Of a stretch of 64,000 nucleotides of DNA, positions 32,623 to 42,481 are shown piece after piece. The notes under the pieces are model-generated. The model searched no databases, was not told where the DNA came from, and was given only the letters and a program-made list of their open reading frames with translations. Position 1 is the first letter of the stretch, and every line of letters begins with the position of its first letter. The DNA is from Gaertneriomyces semiglobifer (taxonomy: Eukaryota > Chytridiomycota > Chytridiomycetes > Spizellomycetales > Spizellomycetaceae), in contig JAHLKF010000008.1 of NCBI GenBank assembly GCA_025558075.1, forward strand, positions 558,001-622,000, given 5' to 3'. The translations under genes and the position numbers were made by a program.

Positions 32623-34266
32623 TCAGTACAAAGGCCCTCGGTGATGTACGTTTCGTGTCTGCAATCTCGATCCCGGCGTGGCGACGTTCAACGGACTCTT
32701 CAAGGAGGCAGGCGTATGTGGTCTACTACGGTCCGGTTCCCTAATTCCTCCGGAATGCCGACGCATGTTGAGTTGAACCCCTCCAGGATTTCCATATCCG
32801 TTGGTCGGTGACGGATATCGATCTGTTGGGTTCCTTAATGCGTTGCCTGCCATACCATGGTTAAAGACTTGTCGTTGTTGATGGGCCCCCCTTACATGCT
32901 GTAAATGCTGAGGGGCGTTAACTAAGTATGCCTACCCGTGGACGTTCAGTGTTGCGGTTTGTGAAGCAATTTGGTTGAGAAAATATACCTGCGGCTGCGG
33001 CGGATATCCTGCAAATTGCAACGGCACATTTTGAGGTTGAGGTTGCATTGTCTGCCTCATCGGTTGATTGGATGACAACGTTGATATTTGCTGCATCGGC
33101 TGTGCCGGCGGTCCTGCAACCAAAGCACGGCGCTTCAACTTGTCGTACATTGCCTATCAACATATGGGAAGGTTGGTTTGGCGACCTTAAGTTGTCTTGA
33201 ACCCACTTTTACCTGCAGTTTTTGAAACTGTCGACTCTTTTCAGCATATTGTTCTCCCAACTCATGGTTTCTATGCTGTTCCAACTCTTGTTCTTTTTGC
33301 AAAGCTGAGACACCAGGTTATTTCAAATGAGTCCGCACGAGCCAGTGAGGTGAGGAGAGGTACCAATTAGCTTATCCCGCAAGCCTGTTCGCTTAACAAT
33401 TTAGCTCCAAAATGCTTTTAAATTCGAAATCCACCGCACTGCACCTTGAATTTCTGTGTTTGCCTCCCGAACGATATTCTGTATCTGTCGTTCTAATTGC
33501 GCATACTTGTCCCCAAGACTTTTATAAATCTAGAATTTCGCACCAGTCAGCCCTGGTAGCATGGTGTTGAGGCGACGATTTCGCACCATTTCCTGAAAGT
33601 ATGCCTCCTGCGTTGTTTGATAAACCCAGAAACTGCAGCGGGCCAATCAACTTAGCGCTGAGGACTCACAATTGCAGCCGAGGGAGATACCTTAGGCCGC
33701 GGCTAGCAATCTCAATGATCACTACCATGACGTTTGAGCATCTTACTTCGGTAATTGATTTTTTGAAAAATTGTACTCGCACCTTCAGGACGTAAGCCAG
33801 CCAGGACACTCTAGTACATAGTTTGATGACCTATCGAACACCGAAAGGAATTGCGTGGACAAACTTACCGACTTATAGTCTTCACTCGGGTTGAGCTCAG
33901 TAAAAACAATGGCATCACTGCGACGTTAGCTAGCAATGCCGGTGGGACCCAGCCAATAACCAGCTCTACCTTTCTGTCAGGGAGGTCTCGCAAGCAGGGC
34001 TAGAAGTGCCGAGCGCGTGGCTTCAGTAAGAGCTAAGAGCGAACCATCCGCAAGTGCTGACTAACTGACCAGATCAACGCAGCGTTAAACGCATCTTCAG
34101 CGCACTGAACACAAAAAATGTCTAATAAGCCTCAGAATTAATATTGGTCCCATCAAACCATGATCTGAGCATCTGACTTACGACTGCAAGTTGTGACGCA
34201 CGCCCGTCCATTAGCGTTCAACCCTTTCCGGCACTGTACATTGTTGCAACGGAGTTCAGCGTCCAT
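32623..34266 (-). CDS. HEI10: HEI10/CCNB1IP1-type RING E3 ligase (meiotic crossover factor)
   Basis: Many short exons from the ATG at 34264-34266. The N terminus forms a RING finger over the first exons: CNNVQC, ACVTTCSH, IFCVQC and CPAC. It is followed by LNPSEDYKS and a coiled coil with FWVYQ-like and YAQLERQIQNIV segments, then a Gln/Pro-rich C-terminal tail. This arrangement matches HEI10, a SUMO/ubiquitin ligase that marks future crossover sites on the synaptonemal complex during meiosis. It implies a sexual cycle, at least by gene content. Exon boundaries in the middle (33900-33200) were followed only roughly. The C-terminal exon ends at 32623. Confidence 0.85.
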
Positions 34267-34544
34267 AATCCCTACTGCTCCACTGAATTCCACTGCCAAA
34301 CGTTATCAATCGTCGCTGCTTGGTTTTCCAACTCTGCCAAGCGGATTCGGACTTATCACTTGAGAAAACGCATCCGAGTTCAGTGGGAAAATCTCACGAG
34401 TCGCGCGGGGGTTAAGCATCCCTAAGTGAACTGCACAGCCACGCATATCCCCGCATTTCCCTTGACAGATCCATTTGCGTTTTTAGGACAACAGGGTGTG
34501 AGTAGCAACAGCGACAGCGGTAACCACACATATGGACAATCCGC

Positions 34545-35751
34545 ATGTCTGCGCTCCCTGCAGCTACACCGGTGCTAGAGCCGGTTCCAGTTCCCGTTGC
34601 GTCGATTGAAGCTGCTGTGCATATCGGTACGAAAGAATTCATCAAGGGCTTCATTGCAGGTCAGTTTTAGGGATCCTCGATGCAATGCTTTGGAACCATG
34701 CACTGATTTTGACCGCAGGACAAATAACTCTCAGTGTCCTGATATTTTTTCTGGTCAAGGTATTTTTTCTACGTCCGGGAGAAGAGACTCGCCTTGAACT
34801 CTCAAGAAAGCGGCGAAACCGCAAACTCTACGAAACTAAGGTAGCTTGGATGGATGCGCGTCCAATAATATGGTTGTTCTGATGAAGTGCTGGTCACAGC
34901 TTCCGCCTCGGCTCCCCGTACACGCTGTTGAGGCCAATATCCTGGCACGCACACAATATGACGCCCAAATCCATCCAGTCGAGACGTGCGATTGGCTAAA
35001 TGTCCTCATTGCACAAGCAATCGAAAAATATAGAAGCGATACAGGCTTCAATAATCGCATCATACACCTGCTGGATGACGTCCTAAACGGGCACACTAGA
35101 CCTGGGTTTTTGGTAGGTGTTTGACTAAAGGTATAATGCAATGGACAGCACTGACGAGCCACTGCAGGGGCCAATACACATTACAGAATTTTCTTTAGGA
35201 GAGGAGTTTCCTATCATAAAAGGCACATCTATCCGGTACGGCGAGCCCGCCGCGAATCTACAGGCCCATGTGGAGTTTATCTTCGATGACCAGATCACGC
35301 TTGGAATTGAAACTCAAGTGTTGGTAAATTGGCCAAAGCCATGTATAGCGGCCTTACCGATTGCACTCACGGTATCAGTAGTCAACTTTTCGGGAACGGT
35401 AAGCGGTCTCCGAGATGATACAATGCGAATCAGCACTAACCTTAGTTTCCGCAGCTGGCTTTTGAATTTGTCACGCACCCAGATACACCCGAAACATATC
35501 TGGCTGTATCTGTTCTCGATGATTTCATTCTTGAATTCGACGTCAGATCCTTGCTAGGCCATCGAACGAAGGTCAAGGACCTGCCAAAGCTAACCGCTCT
35601 CGTCACATCAAAACTGCGTTCAGTATTCATTGATGAGATAGTGTTCCCGAGCTTCAAAAAGTGGTATCTTCCTCAGTTGTGGAAAGACGCCACAGAAGAG
35701 ATTGTACGGGAAGAGTTGGAAGATCTTGTGGAAGAAATCAAACATGCTTAG
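34545..35751 (+). CDS. MMM1: ERMES subunit Mmm1 (ER-mitochondria tether)
   Basis: Five exons (34545-34659, 34719-34840, 34888-35112, 35168-35398, 35455-35751) join in phase to 329 residues. A short lumenal N terminus is followed by one membrane span (QITLSVLIFFLVKVFFL) and then an SMP lipid-transfer domain. The SMP domain is recognised by ETCDWLNVLIAQAIEKYR, the GPIHITEFSLGEEFP block and the FILEFDVRSLLGH region. Mmm1 sits in the ER and, with Mdm12, Mdm34 and Mdm10, moves phospholipids to mitochondria. It is divergent from HEI10, with 278 bases between the start codons, and converges on the PPR gene with only 73 bases between stops. Confidence 0.95.
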
Positions 35752-35824
35752 CGCTACAGTTTTAATTTATACGCTTGATTGCGAAGCTTAACACGCATCC
35801 GCGCAAGAATTCTGTATGGAATCA

Positions 35825-38800
35825 TTAAGCTGTCGACTCGCCTGTCGCCGGTGTTTCTGCGACTTCTTCCGCAAGAGCCGGATAGTCTTCTAGTAATCGC
35901 CTGACGTGAGACACCAATTGCCCGGTACGATCACGGGCGGCCAACATACGCAGGCAAGTGGAAAACATTTTCGCATCGGGCTTCACCTGGGCACGGGGGA
36001 CATCTCGAATCAAGACTTGAACAGCATCGGCCAGCTCACCGCAACGAATGAGCGCTTCTATGTAAGATGTGTAAATGTTTGTCCAATCGCGCTTAGGGAT
36101 GTCAAGCTCGGCCTCCTTCCTCCGCAAACGTGTCCAGACATCTCGTAACGCATCTAGTCGATTGAACATACCGCATGCGTCAATTGCGACACAAGCAGTA
36201 GCGCTCTCAACGCCGGTGCTGTACTCGTCGCGCCTAGACAGTAATCGATCGAATATGTGCAGAATCGTCTCTAGCGAGCCATTTTCAGCGTGAGAATGGG
36301 CTTGCATCAGACATGTATACACCGATGAATTGGGTTTAACACCAGCATCCACCATCATCTTCCAATAAGACAATGACTTATCAAGGTTCTTTTGCACCAC
36401 ACCCCAGCCATAAATCATTGCCGCAAACGGCGAGGGACTTGGAGTACATTGCTGGTTGGTGCACTTCTCATACCACTCCATGAATATTTCCTCCGCAGCT
36501 TTCATATTCTGGTTGTTGACGTGATATCCGATGAAAATAGTATAAGTGGTATGCTCGGGTGCAAGACCAGAATCCTGCATGCGCACGAACCACTGTTGCG
36601 CCTCCCCGTAGCGACCAGATGCGCAGTACCCCGATATCATCGTGTTAAAGGTGTGGCTATCCGGTACCCAACCGGAGGCTCGAAATTCCTCGAATGTTTG
36701 CTCGGCAAGCGTGAATTGACCATTTACCATCAACAGATGGATTTTTTGATTGTACGTGTACGCATCAAACAGGATACCCCCTGTGCGCATGATTTCCAGC
36801 CAAGCGCGAGCCTGCTGATAATCGCCTGAATGAATCAGCCCACCAAGAATGGTACTATACGTCTTCGTCGATGGCACAAAACCAGCAGCAGTCATCTCCG
36901 TCAGTGTCTTCTGGATCCCTTTACTATCAGCTAGCCGAGCATAGCCGTTGAGCATTGAATGGAATATAGCTTCATCTTTAGAAATCTTGCGCAAATTCAT
37001 TACTCCCATCAAGCGAGAGGCTGCAACCAAGTGACCACGCCTGGCATTTGCGTTTATCAACATCCCATACGTCCAGGCATCCGGCTCAACCCTTGCCTCC
37101 ACAGAGTCACCGGACATTTGGCGGAAGAAGCGATTGGCACTATTGAGATCGCCATAATCCAGACAAATAGCAATAATGGTATTATAGGTGATGATATCCG
37201 GGGACAATGATCGCGCAGTCATCATTCTCAGTACGTCCTGGGCTTTTTCTGGAGAACCCTGCCTCCTCAGACTCTTCAACAGAACGTTAAAACTATCGAC
37301 ACCAAGTACTAAGCCTGACTGTTCCGCTTCAAATATCATTTGATGAACTTCTTCCGTCCGCCCCTGGCGAGCGAGATTGTTCAATAAGACATTGAATAAA
37401 TTGCCCGTGGGTTTGATGTTGTAATTGCGCATGCGTTCTACCCAAGGTGAGTGATCAAATTCACGGTCCCCATTCGAGAGGATGCTTAAAAATGTAATAT
37501 GATCCGGTGTCCGTCCCATATTTATCATCCGGGTATACAATTTTTCAACAGCAGAGGTCAAGCCTTTTCCAGCAAGCAAGCTGATGAGGATATTGTGAGT
37601 ATGCGTACTGATGTCCACGTCGTTTTCCACGGCTAGCTCATAGAGCTCAAGTGCGGATCGCTCATCCTTAATGTCATGGTAAGCTTTGATGAGTGATGAC
37701 ACTCCTCGAGCGACCGAGTACTGTCTCTGCGGAAGCAGCGTCCGCAATAGTTCTCGTGCGCCTGCGAGGTCTCGCTTTTTGATCAGCATTTTAATCATAA
37801 TATTGTAAGTAACCTCATCCTTTATTAAACCGCGCTCCTCCATCTCCTTGAGAATTTCGTCCGCCTTTGAGATGTTTCCTTCATTCGTATATCCGTTTAG
37901 CAGATTATTCATAGTATAGGTATTAGGCGGGTAGTCTTGCCTGCGCATCATTTGATACAGCTTCGCCGCAGCTGAAGTGTTGCCGCGAGAAACATATGCC
38001 ATGATCAGACGGTTGTATGCTAATGGAATCCTCGCAGAACGGCCGTTACTTTCCATTTCAGCAAGGACGCTGCTAGCTTGAGAAATCCCTCCCAGCGCCA
38101 CAAACTTGCTGATGAAGGCGGAATATATGTTGTCTACCGGACAGCCACCGCGACGAGAATCTCTCAGCTTCTTAATTGCGGAGCGAAGTATTTGATAATA
38201 TTCCCAGTACACCACTAGCAAAGGTTGTGAACATGCATGGCCAGTAGCTATGCCATCAAGAACCGCTTCTACGGCGTGGACGCTTGACGGTAGAATACCG
38301 GCACGCAGCAGCGCCTTTGATGCATCCAAGGCAAATCCCGCATCTCCCTGTTTGGCGGATGTTTCGACAACCGCCCAAGCTTTACTTCGAGGCTCTTTAA
38401 GCATAAGTTCCGTATGAGTCAGCGCTAGCATTTGATATAGCTCGACGTACCGCTGGAACAGCAAGTGTCGTATGTCGCTCAATCCAAGATGCGTGCAGAG
38501 TCGTACGGTTTCAACAAACATGCCTCGGCAAGAAGGATTGGTTATGTGTGTTGAATCTAGACTTTCCAGCACAATTCTTCCACCAGATATCTGGCCGGTA
38601 TCTGTCAGCAGCCCAAGCACTAAAGCCACATCGCGCCAGGAGTGCCTGCCTCGCTCTGGCTTCAAAGAAGCAAGCATCCGTTTGGTCACGTCTAGTGTCG
38701 TCGCGGCCATCTGTGCATCTATTTGCTCCATAGTCTCGGAAGATACTTGATTTTGGCATTTTTCTCTGATGAGTTGGATCCGCTCAACGGCTTGTCGTAA

Positions 38801-39031
38801 CGTCAACGGCTTGGATTGTCGAGTTGAAGCCGAGTTGTAGCCATCATCGCACACTCGTGGTACCGCATTATGCCTCAGTGCGGTTGCGGCCGCGCTAGAG
38901 TGTCTGATGAACTTGCACCGCAAATGAAGGTCGCTGCCGAACTCATGGACTACGCGCCGGAGGTATCGCAGTGTGGACAACGAAGGCAAGAACGACGGGT
39001 TCAAAGCTGTAGCGACGGGCCTTGACAGCAT
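35825..39031 (-). CDS. Large pentatricopeptide repeat protein, probably mitochondrial
   Basis: Single-exon frame of 1068 residues from the ATG at 39029-39031. The first 60 residues are rich in Arg, Ser and Leu without acidic residues until about position 32, fitting a mitochondrial targeting sequence. From about residue 280 to 900 there are many tandem 35-residue PPR motifs (e.g. AYNRLIMAYVSRGNTSAAAK, TYNIMIKMLIKKRDL, TYNTIIAICLDYGD). PPR arrays bind organellar RNA in a sequence-specific way and act in its processing, stability or translation. No SMR, DYW or RNase domain is seen. Probably a mitochondrial RNA maturation or translation factor; the target is unknown. Confidence 0.92.
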   Translation of the reverse strand: MLSRPVATALNPSFLPSLSTLRYLRRVVHEFGSDLHLRCKFIRHSSAAATALRHNAVPRVCDDGYNSASTRQSKPLTLRQAVERIQLIREKCQNQVSSETMEQIDAQMAATTLDVTKRMLASLKPERGRHSWRDVALVLGLLTDTGQISGGRIVLESLDSTHITNPSCRGMFVETVRLCTHLGLSDIRHLLFQRYVELYQMLALTHTELMLKEPRSKAWAVVETSAKQGDAGFALDASKALLRAGILPSSVHAVEAVLDGIATGHACSQPLLVVYWEYYQILRSAIKKLRDSRRGGCPVDNIYSAFISKFVALGGISQASSVLAEMESNGRSARIPLAYNRLIMAYVSRGNTSAAAKLYQMMRRQDYPPNTYTMNNLLNGYTNEGNISKADEILKEMEERGLIKDEVTYNIMIKMLIKKRDLAGARELLRTLLPQRQYSVARGVSSLIKAYHDIKDERSALELYELAVENDVDISTHTHNILISLLAGKGLTSAVEKLYTRMINMGRTPDHITFLSILSNGDREFDHSPWVERMRNYNIKPTGNLFNVLLNNLARQGRTEEVHQMIFEAEQSGLVLGVDSFNVLLKSLRRQGSPEKAQDVLRMMTARSLSPDIITYNTIIAICLDYGDLNSANRFFRQMSGDSVEARVEPDAWTYGMLINANARRGHLVAASRLMGVMNLRKISKDEAIFHSMLNGYARLADSKGIQKTLTEMTAAGFVPSTKTYSTILGGLIHSGDYQQARAWLEIMRTGGILFDAYTYNQKIHLLMVNGQFTLAEQTFEEFRASGWVPDSHTFNTMISGYCASGRYGEAQQWFVRMQDSGLAPEHTTYTIFIGYHVNNQNMKAAEEIFMEWYEKCTNQQCTPSPSPFAAMIYGWGVVQKNLDKSLSYWKMMVDAGVKPNSSVYTCLMQAHSHAENGSLETILHIFDRLLSRRDEYSTGVESATACVAIDACGMFNRLDALRDVWTRLRRKEAELDIPKRDWTNIYTSYIEALIRCGELADAVQVLIRDVPRAQVKPDAKMFSTCLRMLAARDRTGQLVSHVRRLLEDYPALAEEVAETPATGESTA

Positions 39032-39608
39032 TGCTTGATTTACTTTCCGTCGGCGTTTTGCACACCTCTCCGGTTACCGTTGCAACCCAAAGGACGTTTA
39101 ACACGGTGAGGATGGGGTAAAATCTCAAGTTACCAACTATATATCTATCAATAACAACCACGTGACTCAACAAGGAAATCGGTGCTATAAAAGTCTTCTC
39201 AGAAAAGTTCACGCCGCTGCGAGCTGTCCAAAAGATCAGTAAAGGTGGACGTTGCCCCTTGACGACTACTGCACGATAGAAGCCTTTTGATTTCGGGTGC
39301 TCGTGGACTAGTCGTGAGGGCAACAGAGATATATGCCACAGCCGCTCGGTATGTTACTCATCCAACCAGATAATGACCCCACGTTGGTTTTGAGTGTCAA
39401 TACGAGCGAAGAACAGACTTCCACCAGAGCGGGCTGCGAGCTCTTCATGAACTCGTCCAAATCGAGCTTTGAATGCTCAATTTGAAGGTTTGCCCTGCAC
39501 GGACATACGAATTGTACCATATTCTATTTGGAGGAGAGCTATCCATGTGATCCCTCCTTCGATACGTAACATACAGAATTGGAATACGCCGAATGACACT
39601 TTCGGGTC
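39032..39608. other. Intergenic region with a small minus-strand ORF
   Basis: A 70-codon ATG frame (39308-39520, minus) encodes MVQFVCPCRANLQIEHSKLD and onwards. It has paired cysteines but no known domain. It could be a small gene or chance. Nothing else is recognised. Confidence 0.35.
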
Positions 39609-40441
39609 TTAAATAGGCAGTACTTGGTCAGCTGGTGCATCTGTTCCATCGCTGCCCGCTTCGTCCAAGGGAGCGGGGATGAAGGAGCAAGCACGATCAA
39701 GCAGTTTGTCTGGTCGGTACCTCTGGGAGCCGGGGGCCTTCGTATCATCACATGCTCGTTTCTTAGAAGAATTTAAGGTACAATCCACAGGTGCAGGTCG
39801 TCGACCAGAGAGCCGCGCCGTCGGGCTGCCAGGGGACGAGGGCACATGCAATTCAGGGCTTTCCGGTGACTGGAGCTCATCGCCACTGGTCGTCTCTGGT
39901 AGGGAGAATAGGCGGCGCTTGAGACGCAAAGCTGAATCCGGTTCATCCATTGTGTTTGTCACTAGTGAATTGGCTGTGGAGCGCTTGAGTCGAGCTTGCT
40001 TGAGCCTAGGATTTTGGTTTTGTTTATCTTGCTTGAATAGCTCGACAAGGCGCCTGAAAACCGGATTATTAGGACACTAATATTTCGGCAACGAACCGTG
40101 ATAACTACCTTCGTGTACTTCTTCTGTCATGTTTCCATATTTCTGGTTCGCGATGTTTCTGAATGCATTGGGCTGAGCAGGATGTGGGAAAGACGGAGAG
40201 TGAGAACCCTTACCTGAACAATTAGAAAAACTAGCTTGTCCGCAAGGGCCGCTGGCAATGTGAACCGACGTGGTGGAGCCATACATTCCAAGGCGCAAAC
40301 TCGATTAATTTGATGCAGCATCTAAACCAACTTTTCATTAACTTCGACCGACAAAACAGCCGCTAAACTTATCCATACATTGACCATAATTTTGTCCTCC
40401 TGTTTGCTGAAGGGCGAGACGACATCCTTAAGCTTAGTCAT
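39609..40441 (-). CDS. Unrecognised 221-residue protein
   Basis: Four exons (40441-40379, 40321-40214, 40158-40109, 40053-39609) join in phase to 221 residues. The N-terminal 100 residues are helical and basic, with FTLPAALADKLVFLIVQ and KHREPEIWKHDRRSTRRRL. The C-terminal half is Ser/Pro-rich with likely phosphorylation sites (SPESPE, SSPGSP). The order of a short helical domain then a disordered tail suggests a nuclear or chromatin-associated protein, but I do not recognise a family. Its start is 438 bases from the MAEA start on the other strand, so they may share a promoter. Confidence 0.65.
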
Positions 40442-40879
40442 GTTGTTGAGGCTGAAGTCGTTTTGTCAATTACTGGGAGCTTACGGCCTCTGGAAGTGCA
40501 TCAATGGACGCGAGGCCCGTAGGAAGTGTTGAGACCTGTCAGATTGCAGTCCTGTCTCCTAATATCACCTATTCGCTTCCAGCAAACATGTCAAATCCGC
40601 CGCAGAATCGCTATGTCCTGGCGATGAGAGCCGTGGGAAAGTCGCAGCAAGAGTGTCGCTGTCAACGCACGCACGCGTCTGGCTATTGGTATATCAATAA
40701 CCGAAAGTAATTGATAACCCGAAACTTGAGTGGGATCGCGTGCAAAGGCCGACGAACACTACCACTTTGGCGACATTGCTCCTATTGTGAATTGGTTTGC
40801 CGTACTTCCAGCGACAGAGTCTACCACCAGCTTTCTCCGTTTCTTGAGTTCAAAGATCATTTAGGTTGTTGCCAGTATC
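40442..40879. other. Divergent promoter region
   Basis: Lies between the start codons of the unknown 221-residue protein (minus) and MAEA (plus). A 68-codon frame at 40504-40710 starts with ATG but has no domain, and I treat it as chance. Confidence 0.45.
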
Positions 40880-42375
40880 ATGGAAAAAACGCGACTGAAT
40901 CATGATGGGCTGTTTAACTTGGAGCAACCTTTACTCAAGGTATCTGTCCAAAGTTTCACTTGCTGTCCACGCACATATTCTCATTGTGGCATGGCAGGTT
41001 CCCGCAGAGCAAGTTAAAAAGGCGGCTCGAACTTCTCAACGATATGTGGAATATGTCATGAAAGAGCTGACTGCCGAAATTACCAAGCTCTCCAAATCTG
41101 GCAAACCGGAGGATGCTGTCAAGGTATTGGGCGAGATGACCGCTAGATTAACGAAGCTTAAACACAAGGTACGGTGTCTCGATATTGATACGGGCCTATC
41201 TTATTTCCCTTTTTCAAACTAAGCGAGCGTAATAGTTGGCAGAGACCAAGGGAGAGGAACGGGTTTACATTTCACGAACGTCAAATCGCATAGAGCACTT
41301 AACGACTTTGATGGGAATAACGAATGCAGAGTCAGAAGATTATGCGCGGTGGTGCCAAACGAGACTGGACAGAGTGATGGTTGACTATATGCTTCGCAAT
41401 GGCTTCCGTGAGTCAGCGAGAAGGCTGGCTGAGGAGAAGGGCGTTCTGGTTGGTACATAATTTCTAAAGTAAGCCAAGGTTCTTTATGTTTACGCTCAAA
41501 ATAGGATTTGGTGGACGTAGGATTATTCGACGAGTCGTGGCAGATTGTTGAAGCCCTGAAATCTCGGAGCTGCACAGAATGCTTGAGGTGGTGCGCGGAT
41601 AATAGATCCAGCCTTGAGAAAATACAGGTATGCTCTTTCAAAGCGATTTTTATTGGGAATAGACACGGAGCGCTGATTAGTATCACCTTGGAAGAGTACG
41701 CTCGAGTTCCAGATCCGTCTACAAGAGTACATCGAACTGGTGCGCAACCAGAAGCGTGAAGAGGCCATTAAGTATGCGCGGAAATACCTCGTCAACTGGC
41801 GTGAAAGCCATCTAAAAGAAATACAACAAGCCATGGCGCTGCTCGCTTTCGGTCCCGGCACATCTTGCGAATACTATCGGGATCTCTTTGACGAGTCACG
41901 ATGGAACATGCTAATAGATCAATTTCACGCAGATATGCACGCTCTGCATAATCTGACTGCGCAGCCGCTCTTGACTATGTCCCTGCAAGCTGGGTTGAGC
42001 GCTTTGAAAACGCCATCATGTTATGATTCACACGACCATGCCGTCAACTGTCCCGTATGTGCCGAAGACACCTTCGGGTTGCTCGCCGAAAAGCTCCCGA
42101 ATGCGCATCACGTCAACTCTTGCATTGTTGATCGCATATCGGGATACATCATGGATGAACACAATCCACCTTTGGTATTGCCGAATGGACACGTGTACAG
42201 CACGCAGGTGCGTTTGCGGTGTAGGGTCAGGATTTGGCGTCGAGCCACTAATAAACAAATGTTTATCAACCAGACTTTGGAAGACATGGCTCTGCAACAT
42301 GACGGCGTGGTCAAGTGCTCAAAGACTGGGGAGTCGTATCACCTATCAACCACAAGGAAGGCATATATTATGTAA
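40880..42375 (+). CDS. FYV10: MAEA/Fyv10 (Gid9) subunit of the GID/CTLH E3 ligase
   Basis: At least six exons from the ATG at 40880. The N terminus (LNHDGLFNLEQPLLKVP) is typical of MAEA. It is followed by a LisH/CTLH region (VMVDYMLRNGFRESARRLAE...WQIVEALKSRSCTECLRWC) and a CRA domain (EYIELVRNQKREEAIKYARKYL). The C-terminal degenerate RING (RING-Gid) contains CPVCAEDTFG, NAHHVNSCIV and PNGHVYSTQ. With Rmd5 it forms the catalytic pair of the GID/CTLH ubiquitin ligase, which degrades gluconeogenic enzymes in yeast when glucose returns. The last intron (GTGCGT...CCAG, about 42208-42272) splits the RING. Confidence 0.93.
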
Positions 42376-42481
42376 AAGCATATTTTCCATGGCGCAGAAT
42401 CAGTCTATCGTGAATAGATAACGGTGGCGTGGGCAACAGATTATGTTGTGCAAATTTGGGTTGAGCACTCAATATCAATCC

